IMG/VR virus record: IMGVR_UViG_3300025647_000099
Location: 1 to 38,337 of that record
DNA: 38,337 nt
Reading direction: 5' to 3' (one strand)
Source: a virus
Every line of letters begins with the position of its first letter. Within the stretch, counting starts at the first letter, position 1. Below, piece after piece: positions 1 to 5,397 of this stretch. The notes beneath the pieces were generated by a model. It saw only the letters and a program-made list of their open reading frames with translations. It ran no database searches and was not told the origin of the DNA. The position numbers and the translations under genes were made by a program.

Positions 1-1
1 C

Positions 2-136
2 AATAACAGACTAGAAAATGAAAGGGAGATTCTAATTGCAGAAAACAAAAGACTGCGTGAGGCTTTGGAGAAGATAGCAGAGTCTGATGAAATCGCACAA
101 CATATAGCGCAGCAAGCACTGGAAGGTGAGAAATGA
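2..136 (+). CDS. Coiled-coil protein, 3' end only
   Basis: This is an open frame that enters from the left edge and stops at 136, so only the last 44 residues are visible. They are charged and helix-prone (RLENEREILIAENKRLREAL) and look like a coiled coil. The C-terminus ALEGEK is identical to that of the next gene, as is the DNA encoding it. The stop overlaps the next start as ATGA, so the two are probably translationally coupled. The arrangement recalls early-region coiled-coil proteins of phages (Ea22-like), but that is only a resemblance. Function unknown. Confidence 0.6.
   Translation, partial: NNRLENEREILIAENKRLREALEKIAESDEIAQHIAQQALEGEK
116..136 (+). repeat. 21-bp direct repeat, copy 1 (gene-end/ribosome-site repeat)
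   Basis: The sequence GCACTGGAAGGTGAGAAATG plus A occurs here and again, identically, at 421-441. It encodes ALEGEK-stop and also carries a ribosome site (GGAAGGTGAG) and the ATGA start/stop overlap for the following gene. The repeat therefore duplicates a complete coupling junction. Confidence 0.85.
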
Positions 137-441
137 AATGTAAAAGTTGTGGCTCAGTTAGACATCATTTATACGAATGTCCACATGGTGATAACTGGAC
201 GAGCTTAAATGCCAAAGTTAAACAGATTGAAGTAGAGCGAAACTCAGCTTTTGATGCTATCGCTAAATTAACAGTAGAACGTGACCGTTATCGTGAAGCT
301 TTAGAAACTGTAAAGGATGTACTTAGTTATTTGCCTGTTGGGTTCATGGGTATTTGTGGCGACGTACAAACCGGCGAAACTTGGCCTTGTGAAGATGAGC
401 TTTTTGACACAATAAATACAGCACTGGAAGGTGAGAAATGA
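133..441 (+). CDS. Small protein with CCHC zinc-knuckle-like N-terminus and coiled coil
   Basis: 102 residues. The N-terminus has a perfect C-x2-C-x4-H-x4-C spacing (C3, C6, H11, C16), as in retroviral-type zinc knuckles, which usually bind single-stranded nucleic acid. Residues about 30-65 form a charged helix (VERDRYREALETV) similar to the end of the upstream gene (RLREALEKI). The protein ends in the same ALEGEK. The start overlaps the upstream stop (ATGA) and is preceded by GGAAGGTGAG. It looks like a diverged tandem paralogue of the truncated upstream gene with different inserts. The zinc-knuckle reading rests on spacing alone; nucleic-acid binding is an inference. Confidence 0.65.
   Translation: MKCKSCGSVRHHLYECPHGDNWTSLNAKVKQIEVERNSAFDAIAKLTVERDRYREALETVKDVLSYLPVGFMGICGDVQTGETWPCEDELFDTINTALEGEK
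421..441 (+). repeat. 21-bp direct repeat, copy 2
   Basis: Identical to 116-136. It encodes the ALEGEK terminus and provides the ribosome site and ATGA overlap for the small gene starting at 438. Confidence 0.85.
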
Positions 442-593
442 GTGATTATGATGATATTGAATATGCAGCAGATCAAGCAATGGATGCTGTTTATGATCTG
501 ACTAATTCATATGAAGGATTAGATCAAACTTGGCGGTTTCTTTGTCGTTGTTTAAATAATGAATACAAAGAAATTAGTAGTAGTAGAAGATAG
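438..593 (+). CDS. Small acidic hypothetical protein
   Basis: 51 residues, starting MSDYDDIEYAADQAMDAVYD and ending EISSSRR. The start is the ATGA overlap with the previous stop, served by the GGAAGGTGAG ribosome site of the duplicated junction. It is acidic and probably helical, with two cysteines in CRC. I do not recognise a family. An in-frame ATG of the next reading frame lies inside its 3' end (559), but that start has no ribosome site, so the JAB gene is better started at 628. Confidence 0.55.
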   Translation: MSDYDDIEYAADQAMDAVYDLTNSYEGLDQTWRFLCRCLNNEYKEISSSRR

Positions 594-627
594 AATTTTT
601 AACTATTGTGCACAACCCGGAGGCCTT

Positions 628-1425
628 ATGCCAAAGAAAGGAAAGAAACCACATTACGTGGTCAACGCAACCGGTGGCAAGTATGTACCAGCCACTACCC
701 CATCTAAACCCGCACCTAAGCCCAAGCCGTTGCAGTTCAATGCAACGTCACAGACCAAGACGATTACACCAATCGGCACGACACAAATGCCAACTGTGTA
801 CTACACACGAGATGCGTGGACGAAGATGTGGAAGATTGTTGAACTGTGCCCTGAAGAAGTTGGTTGGTTAGGCACAGTCGACAAAATCGGAGGTGATTAT
901 TTAATCACTGAAGTCTTTCTTTTAGAACAGGAGGTAAGTGGTGTTACGACTGATATTGAGTCTGACGCTGTTGCTAATCTCGCAGTTGAGTTGGAGTCAC
1001 GCGGTATCGACTCTTCGAAACTTCGATATTGGGGTCATTCGCATGTAAACATGGGTGTCAGTCCATCTGGTACTGACGAAAATCAAACCAACGAATACAT
1101 CGAGCATTGTGACTTCTTCATTCGTGGTATCTATAACAAGAAGATGGAAGCAAAGGTCGATGTATTCGACATGAACCACAAGCTTGTCTATCAAAAGGTT
1201 GACCATGCAGTCAAAGATGAACGCTATGATGCTGAATGGCTAAAAGCGTTGAAAGATGAGATTGCAGCAAAAGTTAAGAAACGTGTATATGCACAACCTT
1301 ATAGTTATGGCGGCTTGAGAAACAACCAAGCAGTACCAGCAGCTCAAATGAATCAACAGTTTAAGAATCAACGCGATCAATATTTGAATTGGCGTTGGGG
1401 AGACTATGACAAATGGGATTACTGA
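628..1425 (+). CDS. JAB/JAMM-domain metallopeptidase (deubiquitinase-like)
   Basis: 265 residues from the ATG at 628, chosen because GGAGG lies 4 nt upstream. An in-frame ATG at 559 lacks a ribosome site and overlaps the previous gene. Residues 137-150 give the full JAMM signature H-x-H-x7-S-x2-D (H137, H139, S147, D150), and E76/E77 in PEEVGWLG is the expected upstream catalytic glutamate. Zinc-dependent JAMM proteases cleave isopeptide or C-terminal bonds of ubiquitin-like proteins, and an intact site predicts activity. A Pro/Lys-rich linker (residues 20-50) precedes the domain, and an aromatic/Asn/Gln-rich tail follows. Unlike tail-associated phage JAB proteins there is no NlpC domain. The gene overlaps the E2-like gene by 13 bp and lies in one run with a Ubl gene. 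Role in Ubl processing or removal is inferred from this context. Confidence 0.9.
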   Translation: MPKKGKKPHYVVNATGGKYVPATTPSKPAPKPKPLQFNATSQTKTITPIGTTQMPTVYYTRDAWTKMWKIVELCPEEVGWLGTVDKIGGDYLITEVFLLEQEVSGVTTDIESDAVANLAVELESRGIDSSKLRYWGHSHVNMGVSPSGTDENQTNEYIEHCDFFIRGIYNKKMEAKVDVFDMNHKLVYQKVDHAVKDERYDAEWLKALKDEIAAKVKKRVYAQPYSYGGLRNNQAVPAAQMNQQFKNQRDQYLNWRWGDYDKWDY

Positions 1426-2438
1426 AAGACATTGAGTTTAAAAATCCACAAGTTCAGGATTTGGATTACAGGATCAGACGCTTTGAGGAACAAATAACTA
1501 CTTGGAATCAGCGTATTGAACGTATGAGCCGAGACTTAGAGGAATATGTTGCAGATCAGAAAGCAATTACTGAGTACAACGAGAAGGTAACTCATGCTGG
1601 TATCGCTGTTCCAGATTTTTTACAAACCAAGATTCGTGTAATACTTCACGATCTAAATCTGTCTGAACAAAGTAATAAAGCTTCTATTGAGCGTCTTGAG
1701 CGTGACATATCAAGTCACAATCGTGAGTTATCGCCGCTTAAAGAACAGCGTGCTCGTCTTACTGATAATGAAATGATTCGCATCAGTAAAGATGGTGTTA
1801 AAGCATCGCTTGAAAGTATAGGCGCTGTTAACCCTCGCACAGTATGTGTAGGTAGTGACACACATGGTCAGTTTGTTCGTTGGCGTTATGATGATATTTG
1901 GATGTCTCCTGACAAGAACACATATCCATCTATTAACAATGGTGGTCCTGTAAGGATCAAACTTGAACCTTTAACGTGTACCTTTTATGTACGTAATAAT
2001 TCCGTTGCTATCGTTCCTATTCGTGGCGGCCGTCGTGTCGAGAATTTCAGTGGTAGGGCAACAGGCCATCCTCATATTCTCGATAATAATCGTCCTTGTC
2101 TTGGTGATTATACCACCCCGGTTGCAGAGGCGATTAGCGAACAGGATTGGCCAACTCTGGCGTCGTTGATGGAAATGTTCCTATCCAATGCAACAGTTGA
2201 CGACGCAGCAGGTCGTTACTGGTGGCGTTGGCTACAGCTTGTTCCGGGTATTGATGATGTTGTTCGTACTTACGCAGCTCGCAATCCACAGAATCAGTTA
2301 GTAGAACAGATCATAATGATTGGGCATAAGTTCGCTCGTGTTCAGTTAGATGGAAACAATGCAAACGTAACTTTGTATGACACATACGAAGAGTACTTTA
2401 AACCGGAGACAGAAGAGAATGAAGAAGCAGCAGCTTGA
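1413..2438 (+). CDS. E2-like (UBC-fold) protein with N-terminal coiled coil
   Basis: 341 residues. Residues 1 to about 125 are charged and helical (coiled coil). The C-terminal half resembles prokaryotic E2-like proteins: a beta-rich segment leads to HPHILDNNRPCLGDY at 219-233, matching the HPN...G...CL active-site signature of E2 enzymes, with C229 as candidate catalytic cysteine. A helical tail (LASLMEMFL...DDAAGRYWWRWL) follows, as in the Prok-E2/PRTRC-B type proteins. E2 enzymes carry a Ubl as a thioester on this cysteine and pass it to targets. The gene starts inside the JAB 3' end (13-bp overlap). No ThiF/E1 motif occurs in the protein or its neighbours. The E2 call rests on motif and context; whether it forms thioesters is untested. 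The N-terminal coiled coil could hold substrates or mediate oligomerisation. Confidence 0.8.
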   Translation: MGLLKDIEFKNPQVQDLDYRIRRFEEQITTWNQRIERMSRDLEEYVADQKAITEYNEKVTHAGIAVPDFLQTKIRVILHDLNLSEQSNKASIERLERDISSHNRELSPLKEQRARLTDNEMIRISKDGVKASLESIGAVNPRTVCVGSDTHGQFVRWRYDDIWMSPDKNTYPSINNGGPVRIKLEPLTCTFYVRNNSVAIVPIRGGRRVENFSGRATGHPHILDNNRPCLGDYTTPVAEAISEQDWPTLASLMEMFLSNATVDDAAGRYWWRWLQLVPGIDDVVRTYAARNPQNQLVEQIIMIGHKFARVQLDGNNANVTLYDTYEEYFKPETEENEEAAA

Positions 2439-2799
2439 GTGGGAAGATTTCACAACATTCGATGAAGTGCCAATTGGTATGTGTTACGTAGCTGGTTATT
2501 ATATAACTGAACCTGAGTACGTGTTCACAACTCTGATGTATGTTGGAACAGATGCAAAAGACATTGTTTGTCTTGATCCCGATTTTGCACAGACAACTAA
2601 GTCTAGTGAAGTAGTCATTACTCATTGGAGTGACTATTTCCATCCTGCACATCCTGAAGAAGATATTGGCTTTTCTGGCGATCCTGAGAAATTATCTGAG
2701 GAGATTGAAGAGTTCACATCTGGTGTGACAAACGTAGACAACAATCCATCGCTATCAATGGCGGTTGAGTTGTTGGAAGAAACTTTGCTCTATTTATAG
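2419..2799 (+). CDS. Acidic hypothetical protein in the Ubl cassette
   Basis: 126 residues from ATG 2419, which has GGAG at 2405-2408. The longer in-frame start at 2377 would lie deeper inside the E2-like gene. The N-terminus is basic (MKKQQ) and the rest acidic, with alternating hydrophobic residues suggesting beta structure (YVAGYYITEPEYVFTTLMYV) and a helical C-terminus (MAVELLEETLLYL). No nucleotide-binding glycine motif, CxxC pair or catalytic signature is visible, so it is not an E1. It overlaps the E2-like gene by 20 bp and ends 8 bp before the next gene. Not recognised. Its place between E2-like and Ubl genes makes it a candidate substrate, adaptor or regulator. Confidence 0.7.
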   Translation: MKKQQLEWEDFTTFDEVPIGMCYVAGYYITEPEYVFTTLMYVGTDAKDIVCLDPDFAQTTKSSEVVITHWSDYFHPAHPEEDIGFSGDPEKLSEEIEEFTSGVTNVDNNPSLSMAVELLEETLLYL

Positions 2800-2807
2800 G
2801 AGGCTAC

Positions 2808-3239
2808 ATGCCAAGAGTTAGTTATGAAGACTATGAAACAGAAGTCTACGTAAACGTCTCTCCCGAATGGGATGAAGACATTGAAGATATTTATAACAAT
2901 TGCAGTAACTCTGAGATAAGGCAGTTTATCCAGTTAGCAATAGAGAATGAGTTTGAGTATAGTCCTGAGCTTACTCGTACTCGTTCTGATGACTCACAAG
3001 AGTCAGATGCGATTGAGAAAGCTGTTCACGTTATTGCTGATGCAACTGATGATCAGATTGCATCCTTACCCGATGAAGACATCGATATGCTTCGTACGAA
3101 GTTTACTGGTGTCGTACATGAATCTACGATCAGGAAGAATCCTCTTCTTGACGAGATAAAACTGATGGTTAATTCGTGTGACGCGTCACCATCACCACAA
3201 TTATGGAACGAATTTAAGTTCCTTATTTCTTCACTTTAA
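2808..3239 (+). CDS. Very acidic hypothetical protein in the Ubl cassette
   Basis: 143 residues with a strong ribosome site (TAGGAGGCTAC-ATG). It is rich in Asp/Glu throughout (EWDEDIEDIY, DEDIDML), with predicted helices at about 36-50, 69-85 and 118-143. There are no cysteine pairs, membrane segments or catalytic motifs, and I do not recognise a family. It sits 19 bp upstream of the Ubl gene, with only a ribosome site between. Strong acidity is common in DNA-mimic or inhibitor proteins, but nothing specific supports that here. A Ubl target or partner role is equally possible. Confidence 0.7.
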   Translation: MPRVSYEDYETEVYVNVSPEWDEDIEDIYNNCSNSEIRQFIQLAIENEFEYSPELTRTRSDDSQESDAIEKAVHVIADATDDQIASLPDEDIDMLRTKFTGVVHESTIRKNPLLDEIKLMVNSCDASPSPQLWNEFKFLISSL

Positions 3240-3258
3240 TATCTAAGGAGATATTCAC

Positions 3259-3480
3259 ATGGCTATTATTGCTAAAGTTATTCGCGTACCCGGTGCTGTC
3301 GTTGAAGTAGGTGTTGAAGACGGTGCTACCGTCTCTGACGCTTTGAGCGCAGCAGGCGTTACCTTGACTTCAGGAGAAACCCTGAAGCTCAACGGCTCTG
3401 ACGCCGATACTGACGCCGTTCTGTCAGACGGTGCACGCATTCTCATTGCTAAGGCAGCCAAAGGGGCTAAAGGAGCATAA
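3259..3480 (+). CDS. Ubiquitin-like beta-grasp protein (ThiS/MoaD/PRTRC-C-like)
   Basis: 73 residues with a strong ribosome site (AAGGAGATATTCAC-ATG). The order of elements fits a beta-grasp fold: strand (IIAKVIRVPG), strand (VVEVGVEDGATV), helix (SDALSAAG), strand (ETLKLNGSDA), then VLSDGARILIAK as the last strand. The second strand/turn and the D-G-x-x-I/V-L/I ending are typical of ThiS and MoaD. The C-terminus is AAKGAKGA rather than GlyGly. Removal of one Ala would leave a terminal Gly, which the nearby JAB could in principle do. Codons are mostly the preferred ones of enterobacterial-type hosts, suggesting high expression. Being last of an overlapping run with JAB and E2-like genes supports a conjugation role. 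A sulphur-carrier role is the main alternative. Confidence 0.8.
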   Translation: MAIIAKVIRVPGAVVEVGVEDGATVSDALSAAGVTLTSGETLKLNGSDADTDAVLSDGARILIAKAAKGAKGA

Positions 3481-3574
3481 AAAAGGTTTGTCAGCGTAGG
3501 GTGCATAATTTTGGTTCGTTTAAATCTACATTACGGCGTAAAGGATATAAACATACGCGCACTATGCTCGAATG

Positions 3575-3580
3575 TATAAT
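3575..3580 (+). promoter_or_regulatory. Possible -10 element (TATAAT)
   Basis: A perfect TATAAT lies in the non-coding gap after the Ubl gene. The hexamer at the right distance upstream (CATACG, 17-bp spacer) is a poor -35, so this is weak as a stand-alone sigma70 promoter. It would start transcription near 3587, just before three small hairpins and a terminator. Confidence 0.3.
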
Positions 3581-3586
3581 ACATGA

Positions 3587-3705
3587 TGCGTAAGTTCCAC
3601 CCGAAGCTCTGGAAAGCTGAATAGTCATACTCAGGTCGAGTCACTCACTACCAGCGGAGAAGCCCTACTCTCCATCCGTGTAGGGCAGCTTCACCAATTC
3701 TTTTT
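3587..3705 (+). ncRNA. Candidate structured non-coding RNA in the 3481-3723 gap
   Basis: The gap between the Ubl and HTH genes (243 bp) has no credible ORF. After the TATAAT at 3575-3580 come a TTCCA/TGGAA hairpin (3595-3599 with 3610-3614), an ACTC/GAGT hairpin (3629-3632 with 3638-3641), and a strong terminator stem with a T-run (3659-3705). This could be a roughly 120-nt small RNA or the structured 3' leader of the upstream mRNA. I tested for a tRNA cloverleaf near GGTTCG (about 3513) and found none. I see nothing clear in 3481-3570. Confidence 0.35.
3659..3705 (+). terminator. Rho-independent terminator after the Ubl cassette
   Basis: GCCCTAC at 3662-3668 pairs with GTAGGGC at 3680-3686. 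The outer GAAG (3659-3662) can pair with CTTC (3689-3692) around a short bulge. T-rich sequence (TTCTTTTTCT, 3698-3707) follows. It would end transcripts from the Ubl cassette before the HTH gene at 3724. Confidence 0.7.
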
Positions 3706-3723
3706 CTAATAATGGAGGTAGGC

Positions 3724-3984
3724 ATGAAAGCCGCAACCGCAGAAGTTATTCGTTTACCGTATAATGTTTCACGTCAAGACAAACAGTTTCGTGAAGCTTT
3801 CAATTATCTTGTTGCTCAGTTACAAGAGTACAATATTCAATCCGTAGCAGAAGCCGCTGGCGTGAAAGATCAGACACTGTACAACTGGATCAACCGTACA
3901 GTAAAATTCCCTTCTACCCGTACTTTTTTCCGAGTAGCCACAGCTATGGGCTACGTCATTACTCTGGAGAAACTAAATGGCTAA
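3724..3984 (+). CDS. Small helix-turn-helix DNA-binding protein
   Basis: 86 residues. ATG 3724 is chosen over 3712 because GGAGG (3714-3718) lies just upstream of it. Residues 38-58 (SVAEAAGVKDQTLYNWINR) fit a helix-turn-helix with the A-x3-G turn and a recognition helix, as in Cro/CI-like or transposase-like HTH proteins. Preceding helices (FREAFNYLVAQLQEY) and a following helix complete a small all-alpha domain. It is the first gene after the terminator and probably a phage transcriptional regulator. Its target is unknown; the structured gap just upstream would be a natural place for autoregulation. Confidence 0.75.
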   Translation: MKAATAEVIRLPYNVSRQDKQFREAFNYLVAQLQEYNIQSVAEAAGVKDQTLYNWINRTVKFPSTRTFFRVATAMGYVITLEKLNG

Positions 3985-4117
3985 AACCAAAGAGCAGAAA
4001 CAGCGTGAAGCTCTTGAACGTGCACGCGCTGCAAAATGGGAAAACTCCCGTGCTAAGCGTCTTGGCACGAAAACCCGCGAACAGTGGGAAGAAATGAATA
4101 AAGCGTTATGCCAGTAA
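3977..4117 (+). CDS. Small basic helical hypothetical protein
   Basis: 46 residues (MAKTKEQKQREALERARAAK, ending EEMNKALCQ). The start lies in the last codons of the HTH gene (8-bp overlap), and CTGGAG (3963-3968) upstream serves as ribosome site. The end overlaps the next gene by 10 bp. The protein is highly basic and helical, with good host-like codons, which supports real coding. No family recognised. Coupling to the HTH gene suggests a shared regulatory role, but that is a guess. Confidence 0.6.
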   Translation: MAKTKEQKQREALERARAAKWENSRAKRLGTKTREQWEEMNKALCQ

Positions 4118-4422
4118 AGCGCGCTTATTTAAAGAATCAAGTGGTGGGCAATATGCGAATCGTAAGTTTCGCTGAGCCCTCATTAACGGTTAAAGGGTTG
4201 CTACCTAACTACATCTGCGAATGCTGTAACTGTGGCAAAGTTAAGAGAATGTCACAAGACGCGTTACGTAAGCGCTCGAACACAGGTGCAATCAAATGCG
4301 GTACGTGTTCTCAATACAAAATAGAAGGGCGCAGTAAAAAGTCAGGTAAGCGTACGAACTACCAAGAACATGATGGTTTTAACGCCGAGCTACATAACAA
4401 ATTTATTTCGATGAGGTTGTAA
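4108..4422 (+). CDS. Zinc-module protein resembling the N-terminus of phage AP2/HNH endonucleases
   Basis: 104 residues. The order VGNMRIVSF ... YICECCNCGKVKRM ... DALRKRS ... IKCGTCSQ matches the N-terminal zinc-binding module seen in many phage HNH/AP2-type endonucleases (general pattern: G-x-R-(F)-G-R-L-x-V, then C-x-C-x-C-G, then S-C-G-C). At least five cysteines could bind zinc. The frame stops at LHNKFISMRL, about where the catalytic part of such endonucleases normally begins. That catalytic part is seen as a separate ORF at 4900-5397. It may be a truncated or split endonuclease, or an independent zinc protein. Start by overlap (10 bp) with the previous gene. Confidence 0.6.
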   Translation: MPVKRAYLKNQVVGNMRIVSFAEPSLTVKGLLPNYICECCNCGKVKRMSQDALRKRSNTGAIKCGTCSQYKIEGRSKKSGKRTNYQEHDGFNAELHNKFISMRL

Positions 4423-4647
4423 ATGAACCATGTTTTCGAAGACTTTGATACTCGCCCCTATGATCCTGAGTTTTGTGATCATTGTTCTTATCAGTATGTC
4501 GGAGTCGATTGGGACGAAGGAGGCCCCGAAGTGGTGGGAGGCATGGCTCCTCGTCGCGTTATTGTGCACATTTGTAATTACCGTAGTACCCAATCCTTAG
4601 CCAAATGCCCAATCGTGGCATACGAACGTTTACAGGAACAAACATGA
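4423..4647 (+). CDS. Small cysteine-containing hypothetical protein
   Basis: 74 residues. The ATG directly follows the previous stop (TAAATG), with GAGG at 4413-4416 as ribosome site. It contains FCDHC (a CxxC pair) and two more cysteines (ICNYRS ... AKCP) in the C-terminal half, so a four-cysteine zinc site is possible. The rest is acidic with a Gly-rich turn (GGPEVVGGM). Not recognised. It ends with an ATGA overlap into the DUF3310-like gene. Confidence 0.6.
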   Translation: MNHVFEDFDTRPYDPEFCDHCSYQYVGVDWDEGGPEVVGGMAPRRVIVHICNYRSTQSLAKCPIVAYERLQEQT

Positions 4648-4922
4648 GTGAAGATGTACGCAGCTATAATGTCGGTGCTTCTGATTATTCCAAGCACAGG
4701 ATTCAGCCGTGGCAAATTTGGACTGAATATGAACTCGATCCTTTCCGCGCAGACATTATTAAACGGATTCTTAGAACTAAAAAAGAACCAAATATGTCTT
4801 TACGAGACGCCAAAATCCAAGATTTAAAAAAGATCGAACACATCATAAAATACATGATAGAATTATATGATTCTGACAACTTTCCTTGGGATAAAAAAGA
4901 TGCCGAGAGGACGCCCGAGTAA
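4644..4922 (+). CDS. DUF3310-like protein (T7 gp1.7 nucleotide-kinase-type family)
   Basis: 92 residues from ATG 4644, chosen for the ATGA overlap with the previous stop and AGGAAC upstream. The in-frame ATG at 4605 lies inside the previous gene. The core (YSKHRIQPWQIWTEYELD, then IIKRILRTK, then IQDLKKIEHIIKYMIELYD) follows the DUF3310 pattern of H-Y..-I-x-P-hydrophobic, an I-K-Y-I/L-x-R helix, and a D-L-x-K-A helix. T7 gp1.7 of this family phosphorylates dTMP/dGMP. The match is moderate, so nucleotide metabolism is probable rather than shown. The 3' end overlaps the following endonuclease ORF by 23 bp. Confidence 0.6.
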   Translation: MSEDVRSYNVGASDYSKHRIQPWQIWTEYELDPFRADIIKRILRTKKEPNMSLRDAKIQDLKKIEHIIKYMIELYDSDNFPWDKKDAERTPE

Positions 4923-5397
4923 ACTCAACCCCGGTGTATACGGGTCAAAATTATATAAAACTTGGTCGCGTATAAAAAGACGCTGTTATAATCCGAACCA
5001 CGACACATTTAAATATTATGGCGGTAGAGGCATCACTTTATGTGATGATTGGGTTAATAGCCCACAAACGTTTATTGATTGGGCTGAAAACTCTGGTTAT
5101 AAAGAAGGCCTTACGATAGATCGCATTGATAATTCAAAAGAATACTCCCCAAGTAACTGTAGATGGGTGTCAATGTCCGTACAAAACCATAATACGCGAC
5201 AAACTAAATTAGATGATGAGAAAGTTCGTTTTATTAGAATCGCACTACAAAATAAAACACATACCGGAAAAGAACTAGCAAAGATGTTTAATGTATCACC
5301 GACGTTAATTAGCGCGGTTAAACATCGTTTAGTTTGGTTCGAACTGGAGGAAGCACATGGCAAGAGCAACGAGGGCAATTGTACAAGCGAAGATTAA
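4900..5397 (+). CDS. HNH/AP2-type homing endonuclease-like protein with C-terminal HTH
   Basis: 165 residues from ATG 4900; an in-frame ATG at 4867 exists, and neither has a good ribosome site. The body follows the phage/mobile HNH-like pattern: W-x-x-I-K-R-R-C-Y-N-P, then YYGGRGITLCDDW, then TIDRIDNSKEYSPSNCRWV. Its D-R-I-D ... N-C-R-W block is the conserved part. A C-terminal segment (GKELAKMFNVSPTLISAVKH) looks like a helix-turn-helix for DNA targeting. Both ends overlap neighbours (23 bp with the DUF3310-like gene, 41 bp with the helicase), as expected for an inserted selfish gene. The cognate N-terminal zinc module is absent here and found at 4108-4422. Cleavage activity is inferred. Confidence 0.75.
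   Translation: MPRGRPSKLNPGVYGSKLYKTWSRIKRRCYNPNHDTFKYYGGRGITLCDDWVNSPQTFIDWAENSGYKEGLTIDRIDNSKEYSPSNCRWVSMSVQNHNTRQTKLDDEKVRFIRIALQNKTHTGKELAKMFNVSPTLISAVKHRLVWFELEEAHGKSNEGNCTSED

Noticed and set aside
1987-2169. 60-residue + strand hydrophobic ORF inside the E2-like gene
   Set aside because: Looks like a membrane peptide but lies in another frame over the conserved HPH/PCLG region, with no ribosome site.
2419-3239. E1/ThiF candidate among the two cassette orphans
   Set aside because: Neither protein has a GxGxxG nucleotide motif or CxxC pairs, and both are far too small for an adenylating enzyme.
3510-3560. Possible tRNA around GGTTCGTTTAAATC
   Set aside because: A T-loop-like GTTCG is present but the flanking arms do not pair and no acceptor stem can be built.
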